Source: Ligilactobacillus faecis (lineage in GTDB: Bacteria > Bacillota > Bacilli > Lactobacillales > Lactobacillaceae). From it: a DNA stretch of 64,000 bases. Below, in pieces: positions 8,127 to 18,200 of this stretch. The notes under the pieces are model-generated. The model did not search any database and was not told where the DNA came from. It saw only the letters and a program-made list of their open reading frames with translations. Both the position numbers and the translations under genes were made by a program. Every line of letters begins with the position of its first letter. Within the stretch, counting starts at the first letter, position 1. The DNA is taken from assembly GCF_029889745.1 (NCBI RefSeq), contig NZ_CP123639.1:1965501-2029500 (forward strand), read 5' to 3'.

Positions 8127-10019
8127 TTAAACATATTGCCCAAGCTCTTCCCAACGGAGCATTTTTTGTTCATTTTCTGCCGTCAAGGCATCGATCTTTT
8201 GTTGGAGCTCACCTAATTTCCCGTAATCCGAACCATCACTTTGGGCCATCTGCTCTTGTAATTCTTCGATCTGAAGATCGATCTTTTCGATCTCTTGTTC
8301 AAGTTTATTGAACTCGAGTTGTTCGGCATAAGTCAACTTGACTTTTTCTTTTGGTTTGACTGAAGTAGCTTCTTTAGTATTAGCTTTTTTACGTTTTGTT
8401 TTTACAGACACTTCAGCTTGTGTCGCTTCTTTTTTGAGATGATCAGTAAAGCGTCCACTATAACGTGCGATCTTAGCGTTACCTTCAAAGATCAAGAGGT
8501 CATCGGCTACTTTATCTAAGAAATAACGGTCATGTGACACAGTGATCACAGTTCCGTTGAATTTATCTAAATAATCTTCTAAGACAGTCAAAGTTCCGAT
8601 GTCAAGATCATTTGTCGGTTCATCTAATAATAAAACGTTTGGCTTTGTCATTAAGAGTTTTAAAAGATAAAGCCGTCTTTTTTCACCACCAGAAAGTTTT
8701 TTGATCAACGTCCCATGCATAAAGCGGGGGAAGAGAAACTGCTCTAAGAGTTGTGTTGTGCTGATGTGTTCGCCATTTTTATCAACGATACTTTGCCCAA
8801 CTTCATTTAAATAATTGATAACGCGCTTATCTTCAGGAATAGGTTCCATTTGTTGCTGATAGTAAGCAAGTTTGACTGTTTCACCAACGATCAACTCGCC
8901 TTCATCAAGTGCAAGTTTACCAGCTAAGACATTTAAAAAACTAGATTTTCCAGCGCCATTAACACCTGTGATCCCGATCCTTTTTCCCGCTTGGATCAAA
9001 AGGTCAAGATCTTTGATGATCTGGTGATCAGCCAAGGTTAAAGTGCCCTTGCGTAATTCAAGAACTTTTTTTCCAAGGCGTTGTTGTTCTAAATTGATAT
9101 CGACCTTACCATCAACTTGAACTTTATTTAGGTTGTCTTTCAACTCATTAAAACTATTGATCCGCGCTTGTTGTTTTGTAGTCCGCGCTTTAGCACCTGT
9201 TCGCATCCAAGCAAGCTCTTTTTTATATAACTGTTGTTGCTTATGTTCCGCGGTCAATTCTCGTTCAACACGTTTGGCTTTTTGCGTGACAAAATCTTGA
9301 TAGTTTCCCGTATAAAAGTAAAGTTTTCCAAAGGAAAGTTCAATGATCTGATTAGCGATCATATCTAAGAAATAACGATCATGTGTGACAACTAATAATG
9401 CCCCTTTATACGTAGCTAAATATTTTTCGAGCCATGCGATCGAATCAAAATCAAGGTGGTTTGTCGGTTCATCTAGGATCAAAAGATCAGGCGCCTGGAT
9501 CAAGACTTGAGCTAATCCGACCCGTTTGACTTGGCCTCCCGATAAAGTCTTGATCTTTTGCGACCAATCACTGATATGCAACTGTGTCAAGATCGTTTTG
9601 ACATCACTTTCAGCACTCCAAGCATTAGCTTGTTCCATCTTATTTTCTGCTTTGACATAACGATCTTGTAGTTTTGGGTCTTCCGGTGCTTGACTATAAG
9701 CAGCCAATGCTTCTTCATATTGCTTGATCGTTTGAAAAACAGGAGCTGCCCCATCAAAAACGGCGTCAATGATCGTTTTTTCAGGATCAAGTTGGGGTTG
9801 TTGTTTTAAATAACCGATCCGGTAGTTGTTAGGTGCGACTAACCTTCCTGAATCAGCCCCTTCAAGACCACTGATCGTGTTTAGTAACGTTGTTTTCCCC
9901 GACCCATTTGTACCGATCAGACCGATCCGATCGTGTTCGTTGATGATAAAACTTGCATCTTTAAATAAAGTCTTATCACCGTAAGTTTTTGTCAGTTCTT
10001 CAATTCTAAGTGTTTGCAT
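8127..10019 (-). CDS. ABC-F family ATPase (YfmR/Uup-like)
   Basis: 630 residues with two ABC cassettes and no membrane segments. Walker A sequences are GTNGSGKTT and GVNGAGKSS, signatures are LSGGQVKRV and LSGGEKRRL, and each cassette has a LLILDEPT/VLLLDEPT Walker B. The ABC-F linker lies around 240-315. A charged coiled-coil tail (about 540-630) points to the YfmR/Uup branch, which acts on ribosomes (elongation at difficult sequences) rather than in transport. It lies just after cca on the same strand. Confidence 0.88.
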   Translation of the reverse strand: MQTLRIEELTKTYGDKTLFKDASFIINEHDRIGLIGTNGSGKTTLLNTISGLEGADSGRLVAPNNYRIGYLKQQPQLDPEKTIIDAVFDGAAPVFQTIKQYEEALAAYSQAPEDPKLQDRYVKAENKMEQANAWSAESDVKTILTQLHISDWSQKIKTLSGGQVKRVGLAQVLIQAPDLLILDEPTNHLDFDSIAWLEKYLATYKGALLVVTHDRYFLDMIANQIIELSFGKLYFYTGNYQDFVTQKAKRVERELTAEHKQQQLYKKELAWMRTGAKARTTKQQARINSFNELKDNLNKVQVDGKVDINLEQQRLGKKVLELRKGTLTLADHQIIKDLDLLIQAGKRIGITGVNGAGKSSFLNVLAGKLALDEGELIVGETVKLAYYQQQMEPIPEDKRVINYLNEVGQSIVDKNGEHISTTQLLEQFLFPRFMHGTLIKKLSGGEKRRLYLLKLLMTKPNVLLLDEPTNDLDIGTLTVLEDYLDKFNGTVITVSHDRYFLDKVADDLLIFEGNAKIARYSGRFTDHLKKEATQAEVSVKTKRKKANTKEATSVKPKEKVKLTYAEQLEFNKLEQEIEKIDLQIEELQEQMAQSDGSDYGKLGELQQKIDALTAENEQKMLRWEELGQYV

Positions 10020-10030
10020 TTAATTATCCT

Positions 10031-11233
10031 CTACCTCAGATTTTTAGCACGTGTAAGTAACGCCTCTTTTTGATTGGATATCTCACCTAAGACAACTTCG
10101 CGCTCAAGGATGTTTAAGATCTTGCCTAAAAGAGGTCCAGGAGTCAGCTTGGCTTCTTTGATCAAGAGTTTACCGTTGACAGCTAATTGACTCTTATCTT
10201 TGATCGCAAGTTGCGCATAAGCTTGCATAAAATCGGCTGCATCAAAAGCAGGAAAAGCCAGTAAAGTAGCAAGCTGGGCTACAGCACTAACTGCTTCACT
10301 TTTAGCTTGATAACAAGCCCAAATATCTTTTTTGCCAGTTGAATAGATCTGGAGTAAATTTAAGATATGTTGTGCTTGAGCAATGATCTCATTTGAAGTT
10401 TTCCAAGCTTTTAGTAATTTTCTGAGTTGTTTTTCATTTAATTTGAAACTATAACCTAAAAGCCCCCAACATTGAGCCTCTGTCGTCAGCTCGAGTTCAA
10501 GTTTGCTCAAGTCTGCCAAAGCTTGGGCATGTGGGGCAAAACCTGGACAGTATTCAAATAAACGTGTTGTGACAAAAGCTTCTAAGCCACATTTGGGCTG
10601 CTTCCCTAATAAAAGCTTGATCCATTCAACATGGATCCGTTCAACCGCGATCTTTTCCAAAAGATGCGCATTTTGTTGGATCGCTTGCAATGTATTTACT
10701 TCGATCGAAAAATCTAATTGGCTTGCAAAGCGAACAGCACGCATCATACGCAAAGCATCTTCAAAAAAACGTTCTTTTGCATCACCGACAGCTTTGATCC
10801 TTTTAGCTTTGAGATCTTCTAAGCCACCAAACAGATCGATGATCTGACCATCTGGCGCTAATGCAAGTGCATTGATCGTCAGATCACGCCGTTTGAGATC
10901 TTCTGCTAATGAGCGTACAAATTCGACTTTATCTGGGCGTCTGAAATCTTGATATCCACTCTCAGTTCGAAAAGTTGTGATCTCATAACCAATACCATGA
11001 TCCAAGACCATAACTGTCCCATGTTCGATCCCAGTATCAACTGTTTTGCTGAAGATCTGCTTGATCTCTTCTGGATATGCGCTTGTGGCAATATCGATAT
11101 CATGGATCGGCAGACCTAACAGTGTATCGCGAACACATCCACCGACAAAATAAGCTTCAAAGCCAGCTTGCCGGATCTGTTTTAAGATCGGGAGGGCTTC
11201 TTCAAATTCAACTGGAAGTTTTTTGATTTGCAT
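10031..11233 (-). CDS. cca: CCA-adding tRNA nucleotidyltransferase
   Basis: 400 residues from the ATG at 11233. The nucleotidyltransferase head has FVGGCVRD and the metal-binding DIDIATS, then RRDLTINALA and the EDALRMMRAVRFASQL neck. This is a class II enzyme that builds the 3' CCA of tRNAs. The frame is open to an ATG at 11278, but that codon has no ribosome site. The chosen ATG has AGAAGGG, though at a long 14-nt spacing, so the start is not certain. It lies between yitT and the ABC-F gene on the same strand. Confidence 0.93.
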   Translation of the reverse strand: MQIKKLPVEFEEALPILKQIRQAGFEAYFVGGCVRDTLLGLPIHDIDIATSAYPEEIKQIFSKTVDTGIEHGTVMVLDHGIGYEITTFRTESGYQDFRRPDKVEFVRSLAEDLKRRDLTINALALAPDGQIIDLFGGLEDLKAKRIKAVGDAKERFFEDALRMMRAVRFASQLDFSIEVNTLQAIQQNAHLLEKIAVERIHVEWIKLLLGKQPKCGLEAFVTTRLFEYCPGFAPHAQALADLSKLELELTTEAQCWGLLGYSFKLNEKQLRKLLKAWKTSNEIIAQAQHILNLLQIYSTGKKDIWACYQAKSEAVSAVAQLATLLAFPAFDAADFMQAYAQLAIKDKSQLAVNGKLLIKEAKLTPGPLLGKILNILEREVVLGEISNQKEALLTRAKNLR

Positions 11234-11308
11234 TTTTTGCTCAAAATCCCTTCTCAATAATAAATGTTCAATTGTCATTATACGCTGTCTGCAAAGAGAG
11301 ATACAAGC

Positions 11309-12163
11309 TTACTTTTTCCCATAGGTAAAGCCTTCACCTACCACCTCAGTTACTTCTAAGATCGAAATAAAGGCCGCAGGGTCATGCTTTTCAGCGATCC
11401 TTTTGACAAAAGTTAGTTCACTTGGACTAACAACGCAATAGATCGCTTTAAAATCTTTATTTGAAAAAGCACCTTGGCCCTTTAAATAACTGACTCCCCG
11501 ATCAAGTTCTGCGATGATCTCTTTTGCTATTTCTTCGGAATAAAGAGAAATAATAACAACTCCACGAGCAGCATAAGCACCACCTTGAATAAAATTAACT
11601 AGTTGAGAAAAAATATAAGATGCTAGTAAGGTATACATCATTTGGCGAATATCTATGTAACTTAAAGAGAGGGTCAAGACGATCGCATCAAGGGCTAACA
11701 AGGTTTTTCCCATCGCGATCCCCCGTTCTTTTTCAAGGATCCGCGCAACAACGTCGGTCCCCCCAGTAGTTCCACCAAAACGGTAAACGATCCCTGAACC
11801 AGCGCCACCAAAGATCCCGGCTAAAACTCCTGCAATAAATAGATCTTTATGAACATTGATCGTTAAATAATAGCGTTGCCAAAACCAGATCCAAAAAGAT
11901 AAAGCTAAGGTCCCATAGATCGTATAGAGCAGTGCTTTTTTTCCTAAAAAGCGGTAACCGATAATGATCAGCGGAATATTGATCATTATCGTTGAGATTG
12001 CCGGATCGATGTGTAACCAATAACGAATGATCAAAGTCAGTCCAGTCACTCCTCCTTCAGCCAAATTATTTTTGATATTGATCGAAACTAGTCCTAATCC
12101 ATATAAACAACAGCCTAGAGCGATCATAATGAGATCTAACCCACGTATTTTTTCATCGCGCAT
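11309..12163 (-). CDS. YitT family membrane protein (DUF161/DUF2179)
   Basis: 284 residues: about five or six membrane segments in the first ~190 residues, with the family motif around FRFGGTTGGTD, then a cytoplasmic DUF2179 domain (about 200-280) with GRGV/GQGAFSN-like turns. Members are probably transporters of unknown substrate. AGAGGAAGGTG precedes the ATG. It is the first gene before cca. Confidence 0.85.
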   Translation of the reverse strand: MRDEKIRGLDLIMIALGCCLYGLGLVSINIKNNLAEGGVTGLTLIIRYWLHIDPAISTIMINIPLIIIGYRFLGKKALLYTIYGTLALSFWIWFWQRYYLTINVHKDLFIAGVLAGIFGGAGSGIVYRFGGTTGGTDVVARILEKERGIAMGKTLLALDAIVLTLSLSYIDIRQMMYTLLASYIFSQLVNFIQGGAYAARGVVIISLYSEEIAKEIIAELDRGVSYLKGQGAFSNKDFKAIYCVVSPSELTFVKRIAEKHDPAAFISILEVTEVVGEGFTYGKK

Positions 12164-12362
12164 AAGATCACCTTCCTCTTAATTTTTTTAAAGTCACTTT
12201 TATCATAGCATAGCAGATCTAAATTTTTTGTTAACAGCGCCTGGTTTTGGCGCTGTTTTTTATTAACTATTTAGTTAAAGTAACTTTTTATTAATGAATG
12301 GACAAATAAAGACATTCATGTTAAAGTTAAAATAACAATTTATTATTAGGCAGGTGTTTTAA
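12164..12362. promoter_or_regulatory. Divergent intergenic region: yitT promoter, plus-strand hairpin terminator, small inverted repeat
   Basis: The yitT extended -10 (TGC + TATGAT, minus) has its hexamer at 12202-12207. A 9-bp stem (12233-12241 with 12249-12257, AACAGCGCC) followed by TTTTATT reads as a plus-strand terminator, although no plus-strand gene precedes it. ATGAATG (12294-12300) and CATTCAT (12313-12319) form an inverted repeat upstream of the next gene. Confidence 0.45.
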
Positions 12363-13187
12363 ATGTCTTTTCCTTACGAAAAAAGATTCCGCCATTATTT
12401 AGCAACAAAACGTATTTTAGAACGTAATACTCAAGACGATATTTGTCGTGATGTAGCTGACCTTTTTAACTACCTTCGTCATTTCAATTCCTTATATCAA
12501 AAAGATCCCGACCTTTCAAAATTAGAAGAAAGCGATATCCGTGATTACTTGAATATGCTTCAAACAAAGCGGGAGATCAAACCAACAACATACAATAAGG
12601 TTTTGACGCATCTGAATGTCTATTTTTCATTTTTATTCAGTGAAAAGCTTTCAAAAAGTATGCCAACTTTAGCCTTAAAAGGCCTTAAACGCCCTCAAAA
12701 TTCACCAGTTCCTTTGACTTGGCAAACAGATCTTCACTTACTTTTAGAAAATGACCAGCTTTCTTATTACACTCGACTGATGTTATTACTACTGGCACAC
12801 TATTATCCGATCAACGAGATCTTGCGACCTGGTTTTTATCAAATTTTACAGACTGAAAAATTCACACCGGAAGAAGAGAAATTCTTAGAAAATTTCCGCT
12901 CCTATATTGCTCCACGCCAGCTTCGTCAACAAAGTGATGATCTTTTCTTGAAGCAACGCTTTAATTTAGCTGAACCACAGCTGACTTTGCCTGCTTTACA
13001 TAAATATTTAAAAGCTGATCAAGAAGTTTGCCATCTACCATTAGCTCCTCGAAAACTCTATCAAGCAGCGATCTTCAATTATATCAAAACTAATCAAAAT
13101 GCGACCGACCAAGAGCTTTGTGAGCGTCTCCGTTTAGATGGGACTTCGCTCAACTATTATCGGCAAGAACTTCACAAACTAGACTAA
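12363..13187 (+). CDS. Tyrosine-recombinase-like protein with degenerate catalytic domain
   Basis: 274 residues. The N-terminal ~110 residues look like the SAM-like core-binding domain of Xer/phage integrases (DIRDYLNMLQ, then a NKVLTHLNVYFSFL helix). The C-terminal part keeps the helical outline, but the catalytic Arg of the usual GLRxSE is replaced (YPINEIL), and HxLRH is replaced by PRKLY. A Tyr remains near the end in SLNYYRQEL, where the nucleophile would lie. It is probably not an active recombinase; it might be a DNA-binding derivative. The ribosome site is GCAGGTG. The gene abuts IS1182-family copy 1. Confidence 0.6.
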   Translation: MSFPYEKRFRHYLATKRILERNTQDDICRDVADLFNYLRHFNSLYQKDPDLSKLEESDIRDYLNMLQTKREIKPTTYNKVLTHLNVYFSFLFSEKLSKSMPTLALKGLKRPQNSPVPLTWQTDLHLLLENDQLSYYTRLMLLLLAHYYPINEILRPGFYQILQTEKFTPEEEKFLENFRSYIAPRQLRQQSDDLFLKQRFNLAEPQLTLPALHKYLKADQEVCHLPLAPRKLYQAAIFNYIKTNQNATDQELCERLRLDGTSLNYYRQELHKLD

Positions 13188-13228
13188 AAAAACGGGGCTG
13201 GGAAAAAACTCAGTTCTAATAAAGAAAG

Positions 13229-13264
13229 AGGCTCACGTCGAATTTTTTCAACGTGAGCCTTTTC
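13229..13264 (+). terminator. Hairpin between the left IS end and the transposase gene
   Basis: A 10-bp perfect stem (13229-13238 with 13251-13260, AGGCTCACGT) followed by TTTT. It would stop transcription entering the IS from outside, a known way for ISs to limit transposase expression. Confidence 0.65.
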
Positions 13265-13323
13265 ATATGATCGATCTCTTGCTAATATTAAGTTGTCCAA
13301 AAATAATAAAGGAGAGACCTACC

Positions 13324-14991
13324 ATGTATAAAAATTATAACACATCTGAATTAGAATTGGATATCACTTATTCAATGAAATTACCTGCTGATCATATTGC
13401 TGTTTTGATCAGTCATTTTGTTGATTCGATCCCCCAAGATATTCTTTTAGAGGACACTTCACATACCGGTCGTCCAGCTTTTCATCCAGCTATGCTTTTA
13501 AAAATGACTTTATTTGCTTACCATGAATCCGTCTTTTCTGGTAGAAAGATCGCTAAATTGAATCAATACTATCTTCCAATGATGTGGTTAAGCGGAAATA
13601 CTTCTGTTAGTTATAAGACTATCAATAACTTCCGGTCAAGTGATCATGCTAAAGAAATCATCGAAAAAGCCTTTGTGCTGTTTACCTTGCTTCTATCTAA
13701 AAATGGTATGTTAGATGCCGATGAAGCTTTATTTATTGATGGTACTAAATTAGAAGCTGATGCTAATCGCTATAGTTTTACCTGGAAAAATGCTTCTGAT
13801 AAGTTTGAAAAGTCGCTTGATGAAAGAGTAGCTAAGACCTATGACGAGCTGATCCAACACCAAGTTGATATCGCTATTTCAAAAGATATGCTGGGGTCCA
13901 GTGATGCGATAAAGGAGCTTATTAAGGGGACCGATCTTAAATTAGATGCGATTGAAGAAGATATCGCTACTGAACCTAAAGTCATAAAAGGTGGTTCAAA
14001 AAATAAGCGAGCTCGTCGAAGACTAAAAAGCATCAAACGCAAACTCCAAACTGATCTTCTGCCAAGAAAAGAAAGATACGAACGTAATAGGAAGATCTTT
14101 CAGGGACGAAATAGCTTCTCAAAAACAGATAATGACGCTACTTTTATGCGTTTAAAGGAAGATCATATGAAAAATGGGCAACTAAAGCCTGCTTACAATT
14201 TACAGATCGCGACTAGCGGTCGCTTTGTCCTACATTATGATATATTTCCTAACCCAACGGACACACGGACATTAGTGCCATTTTTAAAATCTTTTACTAA
14301 CTTAGAACTATTCAAATATATAGTGGCGGACGCTGGATATGGGAATGAAGCTAACTATCAGGCTGTTACTGATATGTTTGAAAAAATTCCCTTGATGCCC
14401 TATCCAATGTATCAAAAAGAACAGAGTCGCAAATACAAAAAAGATCCACGCAATATCAAAAATTGGACATATCATGCAGAAGATGATTATTATACAGATC
14501 CTGACGGTGTAGTATTTAAGTTTCAAAGATACAGTTCAAGTGTGGACAAATATGGATTCAAAAGAAACTTTAAAGTTTACGTAGCTGATGTTTTCCAGGC
14601 CACTAAAGAACTTGAAAACTTAGCTAAGACACCTAAGGGCTATCAGCGAACTAAAGCCATAAATTATAACTGGGAATTTTTTAAAAATAGTGCCGCAGAA
14701 GACCTTTCAAGTGAAAAGGGTTCAAAGATCTACGCGAGAAGACGTACAGATGTTGAAACCATTTTCGGAGATATGAAGGGTAATTTTGGCGTACGCCGAG
14801 TACATGTTAGAGGAGAGAAAGCAGTTCGAAATGAGATCGGACTGATACTTTTGACGATCAATATATCAAAATTATGGCACCTATTCAAAGAAATAGGGGG
14901 AGGATTTTTGAAAAAACGATCCGAAAACAAGCATAAAAGAAAAATACCTGATCAAATTTCTCAAAAACGAGATTTGATCAGGTATTTTTAG
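13324..14991 (+). CDS. IS1182-family transposase, copy 1
   Basis: 555 residues from the ATG at 13324, which has GGAGAG 8 nt upstream; the open frame starts 57 nt earlier without a ribosome site. The N-terminal DUF772-like part is followed by a DDE domain: FIDGTKLEADANRYSF, VADAGYGNEANYQ and the late RRTDVETIFGDMKG. These are the expected acidic residues, and the gene looks intact. The last codons form the left and right arms of a terminator hairpin. It is about 40% similar by eye to copy 2 but has different terminal repeats, so they are distinct ISs of one family. Confidence 0.92.
   Translation: MYKNYNTSELELDITYSMKLPADHIAVLISHFVDSIPQDILLEDTSHTGRPAFHPAMLLKMTLFAYHESVFSGRKIAKLNQYYLPMMWLSGNTSVSYKTINNFRSSDHAKEIIEKAFVLFTLLLSKNGMLDADEALFIDGTKLEADANRYSFTWKNASDKFEKSLDERVAKTYDELIQHQVDIAISKDMLGSSDAIKELIKGTDLKLDAIEEDIATEPKVIKGGSKNKRARRRLKSIKRKLQTDLLPRKERYERNRKIFQGRNSFSKTDNDATFMRLKEDHMKNGQLKPAYNLQIATSGRFVLHYDIFPNPTDTRTLVPFLKSFTNLELFKYIVADAGYGNEANYQAVTDMFEKIPLMPYPMYQKEQSRKYKKDPRNIKNWTYHAEDDYYTDPDGVVFKFQRYSSSVDKYGFKRNFKVYVADVFQATKELENLAKTPKGYQRTKAINYNWEFFKNSAAEDLSSEKGSKIYARRRTDVETIFGDMKGNFGVRRVHVRGEKAVRNEIGLILLTINISKLWHLFKEIGGGFLKKRSENKHKRKIPDQISQKRDLIRYF
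14940..14990 (+). terminator. Terminator hairpin overlapping the 3' end of transposase copy 1
   Basis: An 18-bp perfect stem (14940-14957 with 14972-14989, core ATACCTGATCAAAT) that ends in Ts. It lies inside the coding sequence. Confidence 0.75.
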
Positions 14992-15065
14992 TTCAGGCTA
15001 GTAGTTTTTTCCCAGCCCCATTTTTTTATTGACCCAAAAAGACATATTCTCTCATTTATTTGCGT

Positions 15066-15103
15066 AAAAAAGCACTTCCTACATTTTTGTAGGAAGTGCT
15101 TTT
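15066..15103. terminator. Terminator of the adhesin gene
   Basis: A 15-16-bp perfect stem (15068-15083 with 15088-15103, core GCACTTCCTACA) with a 4-nt loop. On the minus strand it ends in six Ts, so it fits the adhesin gene that stops about 107 nt upstream. Confidence 0.8.
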
Positions 15104-15210
15104 ATGAATAGCATAATCAGTTGCATGCAAAGATACGTCAATTATTTGATTTTGCACAAAAACCTAGTATTTTCAACGGTTTTATTCCACCGTTCAGCCT
15201 AACTTTTTTG

Positions 15211-18200
15211 CTATTTTCTTTTTTTTCTTCTTTGACCTAGTTCTGCCGTTCCTATCAAAGCAGCACCACTTAATAAACCTAGTCCGAGCAATAACGTTTC
15301 TTTATCTTTTGTATCACCTGTTTGTGGTAACTCCGCCGCTTTAGTTTCAGTTGCTTCAGAAATCACTGGGGTTTCTGGGGCTTCTTTAACTGGCGTATAC
15401 ACGTTATTAACTGGCGTCGTTGTTGGTGTGCCTGGTGTAGCTGGCACATATCTCTTCGGCGTAACTTCACCTGGTCTATTTGGTGTGACGGTTGGGATCT
15501 CTGAGCGATAAACGACTTGTTCGTTCAAGTTTTCTTGGACCGTTTCTTTTGCGCTAACTACTACTTTATCTGCGTAATATCCCTTGATCATAGGTGATCT
15601 TACGGCTTCGTAGTGTGCTTTGTCAGCTGTCCAAGCTTCATTAGGATTCTTGACTTCCCCTGTCACTGTGTCAATGATCAATGTCCGGGTCCATGTAGAT
15701 GTTTGCACATTGTCATCGGCAACCTTATTACCTTGTTCATCAACATAAGTGATCGTTGATGTGTAGTCTTTGCTATATTGATCTTTCGCAGGCCATTTTG
15801 GTCCATTCGGATCGTTAGGGTTGATCGGTGTGTTTGGTTCATGTGGATCGTTTGGTCCAACTGGTTTTTCTCCATGTTTCAAGATAACTTTAAAGACTTG
15901 ATCTATGTTTTTATCGTTATCAAACATTGCATCAGCTGGGAAACCATCACTTACAAGCACGTAACCTTTATCAGTCAACGCTTTGATCTTAGTAGCTGTT
16001 GAGTATTCGATCTTAGCGTTGCTCTTACCTGAAACACTGTCAGAGGCAAGTTGTTGCCCTGTTGTTTCATCGATATAATTGATCGTTGCTTTTTGATCAT
16101 CGTAGTTGTAAACAACTTTTGTATCCTTACCAGGATCTTCTGGCGTCACGCTTGGTACTTCTGGTGTCATACCTGGGATCTCTGGTACTGGTTGATCTGG
16201 CACAGTCTTCGTTGGGTCAGTTGGATCATTTGGATATTGTGGCGTTGGGGCATCTGGAATTGGCTTTCCATTTGGATCAACTGGAATGATCTTACCTAAC
16301 TTAGCGTACGTAAAGGTCACTGTGACGTTGTCTTTACCAAATGTACCTTTAGCGTTGTCTGAAGTCTTGATCAAGTAGTATCCATTGATAACTTTGGCAT
16401 CGCCTGTGACGTCGTACTCTGTACCTTCTTTGTAGTCTGTACCTTTAGTTACAGAAGCAGATAATTCGTTACCTTCTTCATCAACGAAGCGTTCTGTCAA
16501 GCTGTACTTGTCTTCTACAACTGGCACATAGATCACTGGTGTATCTTCACCTGGTTTATCTGGTGTTACACTTGTTACTTCTGGACGATAACCTGGGATC
16601 TCTGGTACTGGCTGATCTGGCACAGTCTTGCTTGGGTCAGTTGGATCGTTTGGATATTGTGGTGTTGGTGCATCTGGAATTGGATTTCCATTTGGATCAA
16701 CTGGAACGATCTTACCTAACTTAGCGTACGTAAAGGTCACTGTGACATTATCTTTACCAAATTTGCCTTTAGCGTTGTCTGAAGTTGCCTTCAAGTAGTA
16801 GCCATTGATAACTTTGGCATCGCCTGTGACGTCGTACTCTGTACCTTCTTTATAATCTGTTCCTTTAGTTACAGAAGCAGATAATTCAGTACCTTCTTCG
16901 TCGACAAAGCGTTCTGTCAAGCTGTACTTGTCTTCTACAACTGGCACATAGATCACTGGTGTATCTTCACCTGGTTTATCTGGTGTCACAGTTGGCACTT
17001 CTGGACGATAGCCTGGGATCTCTGGTACTGGTTGGTTTGGTACTGTCTTACTTGGGTCAGTTGGATCGTTTGGATATTGTGGCGTTGGTGCATCTAGAAT
17101 TGGATTTCCATTTGGATCAACTGGAACGATCTTACCTAACTTAGCATACGTAAAGGTTACTGTGACGTTGTCTTTACCAAATGTACCTTTAGCGTTGTCT
17201 GAAGTTGCCTTCAAGTAGTAGCCAGCGATAACTTTGGCATCGCCTGTGACGTCGTATTCTGTACCTTCTTTGTAATCCGTCCCTTTAGTTACAGAAGCAG
17301 ATAATTCAGTACCTTCTTCGTCGACAAAGCGCTCTGTCAAGCTGTACTTGTCTTCTACAACTGGTACATAGATCACTGGTGTGTCTTCACCTGGTTTATC
17401 TGGTGTTACACTTGGTACTTCTGGTTGGTAGCCTGGGATCTCTGGTACTGGCGTTGTTCCACCCTTAGTTGGATCGTTTGGATCGTTAGGGTATTGTGGA
17501 TTTGGTACGTTTGGAATTGGGTTTCCTTCTGGATCCACTGGAATAACTTTACCTAGCGGCCGGTAAACGACTTGTTCAGTCAAGTTTTCTTGCACTGTGT
17601 CTTTAGCATTTACGACTGCTTTATCAGCGTAGTACCCTTCAACAACTGGAGATTTGACTGCATTATATTGTGACTTGTCAGCTGTCCACGTTTCATTAGG
17701 GTTCTTGACTTCTCCTGTCACTGTGTCAATGATCAATGTCCGAGTCCATGTAGATGTTTGCACATTGTCATCAGCAACTTTGTTGCCTTGTTCATCAACG
17801 TATGTGATCGTAGCGGTGTATTCCTTACTGTATCGATCCTTTGTAGGCCATTTTGGTCCATTTGGATCTGGATCGTTAGGGTTCACTGGAGTTTCTGGTT
17901 CATGTGGATCATTTGGTCCAACTGGTTTTTCTCCGTGTTTTAAGATAACCTCAAAGATCTGATCGACATTCTTATCATTATCAAAGGTCGCATCTGTTGG
18001 GAAACCATCACTTACTAACACGTACCCTTTATTTGTCAACTCATTGATCTTGCCCACCGTCGTATATTCGATCTTGGCGTTATTTCTACCTGTAACACTA
18101 TCTGAACCTAACTGTTGTCCTGTCGTTTCATCGATATAATTGATCGTTGCTTTTTGATCATCATAGTTGTAAACGACTTTTGTATCTTCCCCTGGATCTT

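Larger units (their letters stand above)
13194..15019 (+). mobile_element. IS1182-family insertion sequence, copy 1
   Basis: A 1826-bp element bounded by perfect 17-bp terminal inverted repeats: GGGGCTGGGAAAAAACT at 13194-13210 and its complement at 15003-15019. It holds one transposase gene plus two strong hairpins, one before and one at the end of the gene. An A-run lies outside the left end and a T-run outside the right end. I see no clear target duplication. Confidence 0.85.
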
